Below are positions 35,864-48,007 of a stretch of 64,000 nt of DNA, piece after piece. Origin of the DNA: Nyssa sinensis. Its lineage: Eukaryota; Streptophyta; Magnoliopsida; Cornales; Nyssaceae. A program made the translations under genes and the position numbers. The stretch is from NCBI GenBank assembly GCA_008638375.1, contig CM018035.1, positions 37,909,058-37,973,057 of the forward strand, in the 5' to 3' direction. Under the pieces are notes generated by a model. It was not told the DNA's origin. It worked only from the letters and a program-made list of their open reading frames with translations, and did no database searches. Every line of letters starts with the position of its first letter. The first letter of the stretch is position 1.

Positions 35864-38800
35864 TTGGTAGTAAAGTATAGTACTTCTCCTATGTTCTCCC
35901 ATCACCCCACATCCTGGTTGCAGTTGTATTTTGAATTTTTGGGGTCTGTATAATTATATGAACTATAGTATTATGAATGGACAAATTTTATCAAGTCTTC
36001 CGCTGTGTATTTAATTTCTGATTGCATGTCAACTAACTTACATATAAATGTCAAGTTAAAGTTAAAAGGAAAAATCTGGTTCGGCCATCGGGTCGGATCG
36101 GTGTCGTAATGCCAGATCCGCACAGGGTGGATTCCGGGTCGTGACATGCAACGCCCCCCTTTTCTCTCTCTTGCCCCTTTCCTTACAGTCTTTCTTGACT
36201 GCTTTTCACTACCATTACTTCTCTATCCTCCAACGTTCAAAGCTTGAAGATATTTGTTATATATATATACATATTATATTTTAGCTTTTCTTCCCTCATG
36301 TGAGCAGCTCTTTTATTGTTCCCCAACACACCACAAACACAAACCAATTTCACACACATCACATGCAGCATGCATGGCTGCCTTATAAGTCACGACCCGA
36401 AACCCACCCTATGCGGATCTCGTATTGCGACTGCCACCCTTCAACCGAGGCCTTAGGGCAAGGCTCACATAAGCAACAGTATCGGACGGCGGTGCGACCT
36501 GCGGTTGCGGAAGTGTGAAAAACTTTTACTTTTCTTTTAAAAATACATCTGTCGCACACCCATCCGGTACTGCCGCTCTTCATAGCGGTACATATGATAA
36601 TAAAATCAGAGCATACTAAAATTTAAAGTTTTATTTACATTACATATCCGGTTGCCTCTCGGCTTAAGTACATACTTTCCAAAATCTATTACATCAAAAT
36701 TTGACCTCCATAGGTCCTAGTATTTCTAACAGTCCTCGATCAAAATAGAGCTGTCGATGAACTACGGGTCCTAGTACATCAACCCTGATCCCAATGGAGC
36801 TGCCAAACGTCAATCTTCAAAAAGGGCAAGACTCCTATTCATCATCAATACCTGAAAAAATGTTAGGGAATGGGGTGAGCTTCGAGAAGCTCAGTGAGTA
36901 ATTCTTGCATCTGTCATGGGTTTTCAATTGGTAGTGGTTTTGCATATGAGAGTTTATAAAATACACACTACCAATTGTTCGTACATTTGAACATAGAGGA
37001 TATGCATTCTTCATAATAGATAGGTTTGAAACATTAAAAGTATTCAAGCTAAATATGTATTTCTTCAAATAGAGTTTATGCATTTCAAAACAAATAAACA
37101 TGCATAGTGAAAATGGGGGTGAAAACCTGCTTCCATTTTCGAAAATCATTTGTCATCTTTTTGCTTTGATTAGGAGGATCCGTTTCGAACCAGACACTAG
37201 TTTTACTTCAGGGAGATCTTGTTGCCTGGGGGATTAGATCCTGCTACCAGGTATTCTTCTGAATTGAGAACCCGAAGGGTGCTCAATAATTTGTGATGCT
37301 TATGCATCATTATCTGGCAAAACTTTAGTTTCTTCAAGAAATACTTTTTATGAGTATTTAAATATGACTTCTTCAAGAAATGTGTTTTATGAGCATTTAA
37401 AATATGATGTTCAAGATTTCATGATAGAATCTTCAAATAGTTGGAATACAATTTCAGAACATGGTCAACATGTTAAATACTTTCAAAGAGAACTGTAACA
37501 AAGATTATTCACTGAACATGTCACAAGATAATTATAAGAGTGGAATATTTCAACACAGGAATCATGAAATATGGAATTTAACATTCAATGCTTCAGATAT
37601 TTTGAAGTTTAAAGCATCTTCAAATCCGTGGAGTTAAATCTCCACTTCAAATGCAGGGTTACTCACCTTAATCTTTAAAGTTGATGCTAATACTGTCCGG
37701 CCTTTCCTTTCTCCTTCAAAGTTCCTAAACCATACATAAATAATCTATTAACTTCAAAAGTACTTCAAATATCTCCTATTGATGTTCTTATTTTATGTTT
37801 AGAGTCCCAACTTTTAACCTAAGCATTAACCTCTTAACGTATCCTCTTCTGATAGCTTTCCTAAATTTTAAAGTTTAATTTTATACTTTAAGTATTTACG
37901 TGTCATATTTTTTCATACTTTATTTCATGACACGGACCTCACCATTGAATCCGAAACGTCGAAGAAAGTCAATTTAGACCTTCTCGGCTTTTAATTTGGC
38001 TTTGGACATGTCAGGGGCAATTTGGTCATTTTTACTTTAACGTGTCCTAATTTTTTGGAGTCCCGTCTCATAAAACGGACCTCGCCATTAGGTTCAGAGT
38101 GTCCAAAATAGTTAACTATTCGTTTACTTTATTTGGACTTCGTTTGACTGGTTTTAGATCTAGGGGCAATTTCATAATTTCTGTATTTAAATATTATTAA
38201 TTTAATTTTTGGTTGGGCCACAGTATAATTTCTAGAAGTTTTGGGGTCGAAATGCAATTTCTCAAACTTCCAGACTGAACCAAAGGGTTCAGTTTCATTT
38301 TAACTGAACCGGTTCGGTTTACACGGTTCATTGTGTAATGCTGACGTCATGATGACGTCAGCCCTAACGTTTTAAATTTTAAAACTGAACCAAAACGTCG
38401 TCATTCCACTAATACGGTGGCTTGTCCCATCGCTTGACGCTTGTCCCGAGTTAGCTCGGGTGACTCGATTCAACAGCGAGTCAACTCAGTCGTCTCCTTC
38501 ATAAAATTAAACATTGTTGCCCTAATTCTGGGTTCTGTTTTTCTCTAATTTCATGGATTTTGGTTCGATCATTTGCTATTGTTCTCAACCTAAAGTGTTT
38601 CTGTCATCATAGAGATCATCTTGGCATTCATTTGAGGTCATATAGCTAACCCAAATGCTCGGTCCAAGACATGATAGCCGAACCTGATAATTTCGGCAAT
38701 AAATCCTCATTTCGCACCCATTTAATGGGGTTGGGTTCTGTGTGATCCTTAAGGCATGGGGGTTCCTTTCCTACTCTCAAAATCGAGCTTAGGAGTTTCA

Positions 38801-40572
38801 AATAAGAATTGGGTTTCACGACCCAAACCTGCAACTAGATTTTTAAAGTTCATTCTTTGGGTTGTAGAGTCACGGTTAAGCATTTTTAAGACATAGGAGT
38901 GGTCTATTTTAGGTTTTAACACCCTAATTTGAGTTTGGTTTAACTTGGTTCAGACCTGCATTAACATTTTGAATTTTTGTTCCAACTGTAACTCAGATTT
39001 TCTCACTCGATTTCAAATGGTTTTCATTCATTTCTTTTGCAATTTAAAGCTTACATTATACATAATAAGCTCCTATTATTGCATGCTTTTAAATCTAAAC
39101 AAATTAAACACAATTCAACCGAAATTTACCTGTTTACTGTTTCTCAGAATTTTCATTTTCTTCAGTCTCTTCCTCCTTCAGACTTTCTCTCTCTTGTTTC
39201 GAATTCTAGTTCTCTTCTAATTCCAATGTTCAGAGACTCTTAAGTATATATATTTTGATGGTCTAAGCAACACGTATGTTGCATGCAGCATTTTGGAGGC
39301 ATGGCTGTGCCACCTGTTGGCAACCATTGTTGCATGGTGTACACCTAGGCTGTGTTCACATGGCTGCTAACCAACATCCCTCAAAATGGAGAACAGCTAT
39401 ATGGTTGTATCTCCCACTAATTCCCTCTCTTTATCTCTTTTATTTTTCTTTTATTTCTTGAATTTCCATTATATGTACATATACATATATATAGGCAGCT
39501 GTACGTATATATGTATATATATATACTTGTATCTAATGTATTAGTTTATATGTATGTACATAAATATTTTATTTTAATCTCACTATTATTATATTTTATT
39601 TTATTCACTTTTCGTATAGTAATATTATTATTAAATTGCCTAATTACTGAAAGTTTGCGTATCGATGTTCAAACTCGTATCCATTATAACACTTCGTTGG
39701 GTCGGGGTATTACAAACATGCACAATGAAAATGGGGGTGAAAACCTGCTTCCATTTTCGAAAATCATTTGTCATCTTTTCGCTTTGATTAGGAGGATCCG
39801 TTTTGAACCAGACCCTAGTTTTACTTCAGGGAGATCTCGTTGCCTGGAGGATTAGATCCTGCTATCGAGCATTCTTCTGAATTGAGAACCTGAAGGGTGC
39901 TCAATAATTTGTGATGCTTATGCATCATTATCTTCAAGAAATACTTTTTATGAGTATTTAAATATGACTTCTTCAAGAAATGCATTTTATGGGCATTTAA
40001 AATATAATGTTCAAGATTTCATGATAGAATCTTCAAATAGTTGGAATACAATTTCAGAGGTCAACATGTTAAATACTTTCAAAGAGAACTGTAACAAAGA
40101 TTATTCACTGAACATGTTACAAGAGAATTATAAGAGCGGAATATTTTGACACAGGAATAATGAAATATGGAATTTAACATTCAATGCTTCAAATATTTTG
40201 AAGTTTAAAACATCTTCAAATCCGTGGAGTTAAATCTCCACTTCAAATGCAGGGTTACTCACCTTAATCTTTAAAGTTGATGCTAATACTGTCCGGCCTT
40301 TCCTTTCTCCTTCGAAGTTCCTAAACCATACATAAATAATCTATTAACTTCAAAAGTACTTCAAATATCTCCTATTGATGTTCTTATTTTATGTTTAGAG
40401 TCCCAACTTTTAACCTAAGCACTAACCTCTTAACGTATCCTCTTCTGATAGTTTTCCTAAATTTTAAAGTTTAATTTTATACTTTAAGTATTTACGTGTC
40501 ATATTTTTCCATACTTCATTTCATGACACGGATCTCACCGTTGAATCTGGAATGTCGAAGAAAGTCAATTTA

Positions 40573-43500
40573 TGTCACGACCCGAAACCCACCCTGTGCG
40601 GATCTCGGATCGCAACCGCCGCCTTCAGGCCCGGGAGCCTGAGGGCAAGGCAAAACATGGGCGACGGTATCGAATAGCGGTGCGGCCTTGATTTGCGGAA
40701 GCGTGAAAAACCCTTTTTTTTTTTTTTTATAAAAATCCTTTAAAAACTTTCGCACAGCCGTCCGGTACTGTCACTCTTCATAGCGGTACACATGAATAAT
40801 CACATCAGAGCATACTAAAAATTAAAGTCTTATACATGATACATATTCGAATGCCTCAAGGGCTTAAGTACATATGTGGTTGCCTCTTGGGCTTAAATAC
40901 ATAATTGTCCCAAAAGTACGACATCAAAATTCGACCAACCATAGGCCCTAATACTTCCCAAAAATATCTCCAGAATCCTAATGGAGTTGCCTATCATTTC
41001 TCCCCAAATTGGGCAAGGGTCCACCCATCGTCATCACCTGAAAAATGTTAGGGAATGGGGTGAGCTTCGAAAAGCCCAGTGAGTAATTCTAACATCTGTC
41101 ATGGGTTTCAATTGGTAGTGGTTTCGCACGTGAGAATTTTGTAAAATACTCACTACCAATTGCTCGTATACTTGGAACATAGAGTACATGCATTCTTTAA
41201 ACAATGGCTTTGAAACATTAAAGTATTCAAGCTAACTTGTACTCTCGAAATAAAGTATATGAATTTCAAATCATGTAAATATGCATGGTGAAAATGAGGA
41301 AAAAGCCTGTTTCCATTTTCAACACACACCTTATCACTTTCATTAATAGAATCCGTTTCGAACCAGATTCTCATTTTACTTTTCGTGGAGATATCTCATA
41401 TGCCTGGGGGATTAGATCCTGCTACCTGGCATTTATTCGTATCGTAGTTGGGTTCCTAAGAAACCCGATAGAAATCCGTGGTGCTTATGCACAATTTATC
41501 TTGCATTTAAAAGCATTTAACCCATAATTCCTTCGTGTGGATGCATTTAAAAGCATTCAAAACATACAGTTCATAACCTCATGATAGGGTATCGAAATAC
41601 GTGAAACATGTAAATTCAGGATATATAATAACATTTGAAATCGAAAATTTAGACATGCAGAAGTATATCTCAGAGAACAGTAGTAAATTATTCAGGAAGC
41701 ATGTCATAACAGAATATTTAAAACGGAATTGTGTAAAGACAGAATTTGATATTTAAAACATCATTCAAATCCGTGGAATTAAATCTCCACTTCAAATGTG
41801 AGGTTACTCACCTTGATTCCCCGGGTTTGCACTACTGGTGGGCTTTTCCCTTTCCTTTGTATTTCCTAAGAAAATTATAAAGAACTCGTTAACTTCACAT
41901 TTACCTTAAATCGTTACCTATTCATGCTCTTTCATTTAATTTTAGGCCTGACGTATCCTAACTTCCTAGGATTGGTCTTACTAGTCAACTCATGGTGACT
42001 TGATGAGTTTTATTTTTCACGTGACTAAATTTTCAGTACCTATTTTGGTGTTATGGACTTCACCGTTGGGTTTGGAATGTCCGACATAGTCAAAATAGAC
42101 TATCTTTTAGTTTCATTTGGGCTTCGGGTACCATAGGGGTAGTTTGGTCATTTCGCGTGTCATATTTTTCAGAGTCCTGTCTCGTGAATCGGACCTCACT
42201 GTTGATCTCAGAAGGCCCAAGAAAATAAGATTACACTAATAACTTGTCTTATTTGGGCATCGACTACATTAGGGGCAATTTGGTAATTTGTACTTTAACG
42301 TATCGTAATTTTTGAAGCCTCGTCTCGTAAAACGGACCATACCATTGAGTCCGGAACGTCCAAAATAGTCAAAATCCACTATTCGTTTACTTTATTCGGA
42401 CTCCGTTTGACTTATTTATGACCTAGGGGTAATTTCGTAATTTTTATTATTTAAATATTATTAATTTAATATTAATTTATTTTAAAATGGGCCACAGTGG
42501 AATTTCATAAAAGTTTTGGGGTCAAAGGGTGATTATACAAACTATCGGTCTGGACCAACCGGTTCAGTTCTGTTTCAACTGAACCGGTCCAATGTTAATT
42601 GGACCAGCCGGTTTGACACGTAGTGCTGACGTCATGATGACGTCAGCCTTAAATTTGAATTTTAAATATCACTTAGTTAAACGACGTAGTTCCGGGTAAC
42701 CCAAACCCTTTATTCAAACATCGGGTCAGGACCCGACCCGAGGTCCGACCCATGACCCGACTGTACATCGTCTTCCCCACCGTTTCACCCCTACTGTAGC
42801 CCTAAATTTCTAGGTTTTATTTCTTCAATTTCGTAGACTTCTGCTCGATTATTTGTTACTGTTTTCTGCTGAGATGGTTCCTGATATCATGTAAATCATC
42901 TTAGCATTCATTTTATGCTTCGATTCGAGCTCTATGGCTCTGATTCAAAAATGATAACCGCGACCTGCAACTTGTTCTAGCTCCTTCATTTTAGGTCCGT
43001 TTCCTATGAAATCTGATGTGTCGTGACCTACAGAGCATGGGGTTCAAGTCCCCATTCTCATATTTTAGTTTGGTCGCTTTTCTTGAAGAATTGGGTTTTA
43101 AACCCGTGGCTAGAGTTTGAAATTTGAGGGCCTTAAACTAGGTTATGGGGTCGCGGCCTATGGTTTTTGAGATCCTAGGGAGGTCTATTTCATGTCCAAA
43201 GCAACCAAAACCGATTTGGTGCAAGTCAGACCAGACCCACCTCAGTTCAGGTCATCCATGGCGGTTTGCTTACGGGTTGGTGGTTTGGGCAGTTCTGTTG
43301 GTCCAAAAGGTTCACAACCAACCCAGTTTTCATGGTCTAGACGTGTTACATGCAATAAAAATTCCCAAACAGCAAAACAGAAACCGAAATCTCCCCAAGA
43401 GAAATTCAAAGTTTTGGATGGCTTACCTTCAAACAGTGGTCTCCTCACTGGTTTGTGCTTCAAGCAGGACCTTCAACAATTGGTCTTGATCCCTCCGTGC

Positions 43501-44200
43501 ACTCCCAGTCCTTAGCTCCCTTCTATTGCTTCTTCAATGGCCAAGCCCCACCTTCAAGCTATCTCTCTTAACTTCCTCTCTCTAACCCACTTTCTCTCTC
43601 TAAAAATCAGTATACAGGATCATTTTTGCAGATCTGTTTTTCCCTCCAATGCATATATGGAGATTATGTAAATAAAAATCAGATTGTCTTTAGTGTTTCA
43701 TCTCCCCAAGTGCATGATGGATTTGCATGCAACTTGGTTGGGAGGAGATGCAATCATGGGTGTATAGGCACATGATGGTCTATGGGGGCATAGGAGTGAT
43801 GCATGCTGATGTGTTGCATGCTTGGTGATTGGTCACTTGGGAGGTGGCCAAATCAGATTTATACTTATATACATATCTTTGCACATATGTTCACAAAGAG
43901 GTTCCTAGCCTAGTTGGTAATTTTTTTGGGTAACAATAATCATGCCCACTTGGTCAAGGGTTCAAGTCCCCCTTGGCCACACTTTTGGCTATTTTTCCCT
44001 ATTTTAGGCTTAGGCCCTGTTTGGCTGCGCATTAATGCAGTTTCACTATTTCCTACTTAACTTTTATTCTGTAACTTATTTTTCGACGCCGTTTCTTTCA
44101 GTCAACTCCTAATTAGGTTAGCTTCTTAATTATTCCTTATGTTTGGTTCAGATAAATGATTAGTAACTAATCATTACTTAATCAGGGTCGGGGTGTTACA
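40573..44200 (-). mobile_element. Solo LTR G, in LTR C
   Basis: Inverted LTR of 3628 bp from TGTCACGACCCGAAACCC to GGGTCGGGGTGTTACA, with perfect target duplications ATTTA at 40568-40572 and 44201-44205. It contains the TGACGTCATGATGACGTCA double palindrome (42627-42645), the donor-like site (41804-41813), the acceptor-like TTTTTCAG (41038-41046), the conserved hairpin block (41347-41431) and a tRNA-like module (43900-43980). Confidence 0.94.
43900..43980 (+). other. tRNA-like A-box/B-box module in LTR G
   Basis: TAGCCTAGTTGG (43906-43917) fits the polymerase III A box exactly and GGTTCAAGTCC (43959-43969) the B box exactly. As in LTR E it is followed by a few TTTTGGC-type bases and then the shared TGTTTGGCTGCGCATTAA stretch. 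It is antisense to the LTR. Non-canonical spacing and the lack of an acceptor stem argue against a functional tRNA gene. Confidence 0.55.
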
Positions 44201-45755
44201 ATTTAGACCTTCTCGGTTTTTAATTTGGCTTTGGACATGTCAGGGGCAATTTGGTCATTTTTACTTTAACGTGTCCTAATTTTTTGGAGTCCCGTCTCAG
44301 GAAACGGACCCTGCCATTGAGTTCAAAGTGTCCAAAATAGTTAAAATGCACTATTCATTTACTGTATTTGGACTCCGTTTGACTGGTTTTAGAATTTGGG
44401 GTAATTTTGTAATTTTCATATTTAACTATTATTAAATTAATTTAGGTTGGGCCACAGTAGCATTTCCCCAAAGTTCTGAGGTCAAAATGCAATTACACAA
44501 ACTTCTGGACTGAACCAGTTAGTCCAGTCCCATTTTAAATGAACCGGTCAACGATTTGATTAAACCAACCGGTTTGATTGCTTGCCAACGTAATGCTGAC
44601 GTTATGATGGCGTCAGCCCTATATTTTTAAATTTTTAACGCCTCACCAAACGTTGTCATTCTATTATCTCGGTGGCCTTCCCGTTGCTTAACACGTGTCC
44701 GAGTTAACTCACGTGACTCGGTTCATAACGACGAGTCAACTCGTCGTCTCCCCCACTAAATTAAACATTATTGCCCTAATTTTCTGGGTGATTTCTTTCC
44801 AATTTCGTGAATGCTCACGCACTGATCTCCTCTGTTATTGTTTGTAAATGATTTCTAATACATCAAAGGATAGTTTAGCATCGGTTTGGGTTCCTAACTT
44901 GAACCCTTAGAAGTGATTTGGAAAACGATAATCAAACTCCGATTAACCTGCAACTTGACAATAAACCTTCATCTCTCAACCATTTTTGATGTGGTTTGTT
45001 GTTTCGTGATCCCTACAGTGTATAGTTTCAGCCCCTACTCTTCAAATCGAGCCTAAGTGTTTAAAACTAAAGTTGGATTTTGAGACCAAAACCTGCAACT
45101 AAATTTTTGGGGTTTACTCTGTTAGATTTGAGGTCGCGGTTAAACACTTTTTTGACTTTGAAATGATTTAGATCAGGTCCTGATATACAGTTTTTGATTT
45201 AGTTTGCTTTAATTCAAACCTGCACCCAAATTTCAGGATTTTGTTCCAACTGTAACTCTAAATTCCTCAATGGATTCTTCATCATTTTCCTTCATTTCTG
45301 TTGCAAATTAAAGCTCATATTATGTAGTTTAACATTTTATAGTTGCATGCTTCTAAACATAAATAAACGAAATTCAAATGGATTGTATACTTGTTCAGTG
45401 GTTTTCTTCTCCAAATTTTCTTTCTTCTGTTTCTGCTCTACAGACTCTTGCTCTCTCTCGAGACCAACTTCTGTGCATTTTTCTCTCTCTTTGCCCGTTT
45501 TATTTCCCTATCAACCAACATGTAATCGGTGGCATTGCCACCTGTTGGCATCAATCCATGCATGGAGACACCTCAAATCCTCCATTTCCCACACCTCCCA
45601 TGGTTGCCACATCTTCTGCTGCTACTGGCCAATGCCCCTCAGGTGGAGAACAGCTGCAAGGCTGTATATTCCACTAACTCTATCTTTTTCCCTCATTAAT
45701 TTTACAATTTTCTTTTCTGATTTCTATTTCTTGTATTTTTTTTATGCCAATATAT

Positions 45756-45782
45756 GTATACATATATATATATATATATATG
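45756..45782. repeat. TA-rich microsatellite in LTR C
   Basis: A (TA)n tract at the position where the other LTRs also carry TA-rich sequence. Confidence 0.8.
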
Positions 45783-46722
45783 TATTAGGCAGCCGTACAC
45801 ATGTGTATATATATATAGACATAATTGTATATCTTAGATTATAATTACATTAGTTTACATACATGTATTCTTATATATATAGTATATAACAACATTGGTT
45901 AATAATATTAGTTTCCTTATTACGTAATGTTAAGGCCCAACTAATGATCAAAATTAAGGTTGTAATGAGGTCACTGGATGAGTGCAAGTGATGTAACCGA
46001 CCTTGCCATTTGAGGTTTTGGTTTGAGGTTTTTCTTTCTAAGTATTACTTAGAGCTTTACCATTTTCGTTGGGTCGGGGTGTTACATTATACGTATGTAT
46101 ATTTTAATTGTACATTATATATGTATACTTATATAACCGTATATAGATACACATACATGATCATATACTTATACATATATATAAATATATTTATATATTC
46201 TATATACATATACATACATTTATATTTAGGGACCTATATATTTATGAATACGTACACATGTACGTGTTCGTGTATGTACACGCATTACGATATTCGGTTC
46301 TGGGTTGCTTGGTGTCGCCCGACACTGTCTATACATTTGAAACCGTTCATATTCCAAAATCGTTCAGTCCATTCAATATCGTAATATAGAGCCTTAACAG
46401 CTTGGGTTACAAGGTTGCTTAGTCATATTCCAGGTCAGGGTATTACATTCTCTAACTCGGACTATTCGTACTTGGGCTTTTTACTAATCTCATAATTTTT
46501 TGAGATTACAGATTCTACTATTTACCTCGGTATGCGTATTTATTACTGTATACTAATCATCATGATAGTTCGGTATATTTGAGGCCTACTATTCTCGGTC
46601 TGAGTTGGTCTCGGTTTACTTTTGGTACTATGCTCATTGACTTGGTTTGATCTCGGTATTATCATTTTGATCTTTAGGATATAAATAAAATTATTCTAAT
46701 TCATTTGGGTCAGTGTGTTACA

Positions 46723-47270
46723 ATGACTATCAACAAAATAAAATAAAATAATGAATTGGGTGTTTAATAAAATAATAATTTGTAATTTATTAGGTCATAT
46801 AAATTTGGGTGTTAAATACCTTTTAAAATCCAATTAAATTGTGGTTTTATTAGGTCCATTATTTCTATTAAACCAAGACATTAAATTGGGTTTTAATAAA
46901 CATTTTGTAACCATTTTTTTAAGCTTATAAATAGAGTCTTTAGACTTATTTGATATTTACAAAAGAAAGGAGACAATTGGTGAAAGATTAAAAGTCATAT
47001 GAGTTTCTTTTTTCTATTCTAATATTCTAATTTATTGTGTTTTTGTGTTTTTGGGCAACTTAATACGAGACTTTGACCCCTCACCTTCTTAGGACGTGCT
47101 CTACAGATGACATTTGTTGTGAGTTTCATAAATTGTATTTTGAAGTCGTCAGTGACTGACAGTACCTGCATGTTAAAATGTACTATGACTTTTAAGACAA
47201 TACCTAACATGTCTTTTATCAAACTGAAAACTAAGTTTTCTAATTTATTTTTTTTATGTAAATCTTCATA
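46723..47270. other. TE-like non-coding DNA right of the nest, with a TATA box
   Basis: Continues the sequence left of LTR B (2936-3622). Repeated TTAATAAA/TTTTATTAGG stretches and a consensus TATAAATAG at 46926-46934 resemble the promoter half of a retrotransposon LTR. No frame is credible. The TATA box lies about 790 bp upstream of the start codon of the next gene; it could be an LTR promoter that reads toward that gene, but its real use is unknown. Confidence 0.4.
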
Positions 47271-47680
47271 TTATTGATGTTTAATTTTATAATTGGATGG
47301 GTGATTTAAGATGTTTGAATATATTTATTATTATAAAATTATTTAATGCACTGAGCGTGTAATTATCTTCAAATTCCCAAACCGTATCAAGTCTCACCTC
47401 ACGGGGAGTTGTACTTAAATCTGCTGTCCTGTTCTGAGTTGCGTATCAGACGATATAATATTGATATTGCCAGATTAGATTAGATTTCTTTGCTCTGCTA
47501 TGCTCTTATCTTTTCTTCTAGTTCCGTCTACTGTAATGTAATCTCTCCTTCTACAGCCATATTAGACTAGTTTGCTGCACTGTGCTTTCAAATTTCATCT
47601 GGAAAACACATATTGGGTATCTATTCATCCGTCCGTCTAGCTCAATTTGAGTTGCAGATTGCAGAGCCTATACATACATT

Positions 47681-47719
<39 letters not shown>
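47271..47719 (+). promoter_or_regulatory. Probable proximal promoter and 5' leader of the E1-beta gene
   Basis: This stretch lies between repeat DNA and the start codon. It contains CT-rich sequence typical of plant leaders (47500-47560) and ends in a long (TA)n tract (47686-47719) that runs directly into the ATG. No clear TATA box at a usual distance stands out, so the transcription start cannot be placed. Confidence 0.4.
47686..47719. repeat. (TA)n microsatellite abutting the start codon
   Basis: About 16 TA units end immediately before ATGGCTACT at 47720. Length variation here would alter the 5' leader. Confidence 0.9.
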
Positions 47720-47724
<5 letters not shown>

Positions 47725-47972
47725 TACTAGTTTGAGGAGATTTGGAAGGTTGGCTTTGATTTCTAGGAATTGGAGTGGGAGGGGATTCTCAACGTCGCCG
47801 TCCGGTGAAATTAATAGTTATTCTAATATCCAACAAAGTGAGGGCAAGTCAATAAACCTATTCTCTGCAATCAATCAAGCCCTTCACATCGCCTTGGAAA
47901 CTGATCCTCGGTAATCTTTATCATTTATTTCCTTCTGCGCAAAACGCACTTCGTTTTTCACCTTAAATTCTA

Positions 47973-48007
<35 letters not shown>

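Larger units (their letters stand above)
9840..36146 (+). mobile_element. Tandem gag-only LTR retrotransposon (TR-GAG type), LTR-gag-LTR-gag-LTR
   Basis: Three LTRs (9840-13068, 18406-21649, 28549-36146) alternate with two internal domains (13069-18405, 21650-28548). The whole array has one pair of perfect target duplications, TGCAA at 9835-9839 and 36147-36151. It therefore arose from one insertion enlarged by unequal recombination. Without later insertions each LTR is about 3.2-3.3 kb and each internal domain about 1.55 kb. The internal domains hold a primer-binding site, a Ty3/gypsy-type gag with one zinc knuckle, a short protease-like remnant and a polypurine tract; reverse transcriptase, RNase H and integrase are absent. 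That matches the published TR-GAG class of non-autonomous plant elements, which depend on a partner for polymerase and integrase. Solo LTRs D, E and F inserted later. Confidence 0.85.
28549..36146 (+). mobile_element. LTR A3 (3' LTR of the tandem element), interrupted by solo LTR F
   Basis: Starts TGTAATACCCTGACC at 28549 and ends GGTCGTGACA at 36146; without LTR F and its target duplication it is about 3.3 kb. It is followed by TGCAA, the target duplication of the whole element. It matches A1 and A2 throughout. A T run of about 20 bases (29950-29972) and extended TA tracts (28855-28895, 29026-29055, 31198-31228) are copy-specific. Confidence 0.88.
36388..46086 (-). mobile_element. LTR C with internal tandem duplication, in LTR B, TSD TTATA
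   Basis: Inverted LTR starting at 36388 (AGTCACGACCCGAAACCC, first base T changed to A) and ending GGTCGGGGTGTTACA at 46086. Perfect target duplications TTATA lie at 36383-36387 and 46087-46091. A complete LTR end already occurs at 39714 (GGTCGGGGTATTACA). The sequence then restarts at a point equivalent to about 37103 (AACATGCA...) and runs a second time to 46086. The shared flanks mean this is one insertion with a partial tandem duplication of about 2.6-2.7 kb, not two insertions. Solo LTR G interrupts the second copy. TGACGTCA palindromes occur at 38342-38360 and, mutated, near 44593. Confidence 0.85.
3623..46722 (-). mobile_element. Outermost LTR of the nest (LTR B), interrupted, TSD ATGAC
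   Basis: An inverted LTR starts TGCCACGACCCGAGACCC at 3623 and ends GTGTGTTACA at 46722. Both sides carry the perfect duplication ATGAC (3618-3622 and 46723-46727). Its own sequence is 3623-9839, 36152-36387 and 46092-46722, about 7.1 kb. The rest is element A (9840-36146), LTR C (36388-46086) and their target duplications. It is longer than its relatives because it appears partly duplicated: about 7680-7930 matches about 46260-46480, and a second LTR-like stretch runs from about 7975. No primer-binding site or gag is present, so it is best read as a rearranged solo LTR. Confidence 0.75.

Noticed and set aside
43145..43515. Overlapping frames of 107-114 codons in LTR G
   Set aside because: The matching parts of LTRs C, D and H are not open, and the translation shows no recognisable domain.
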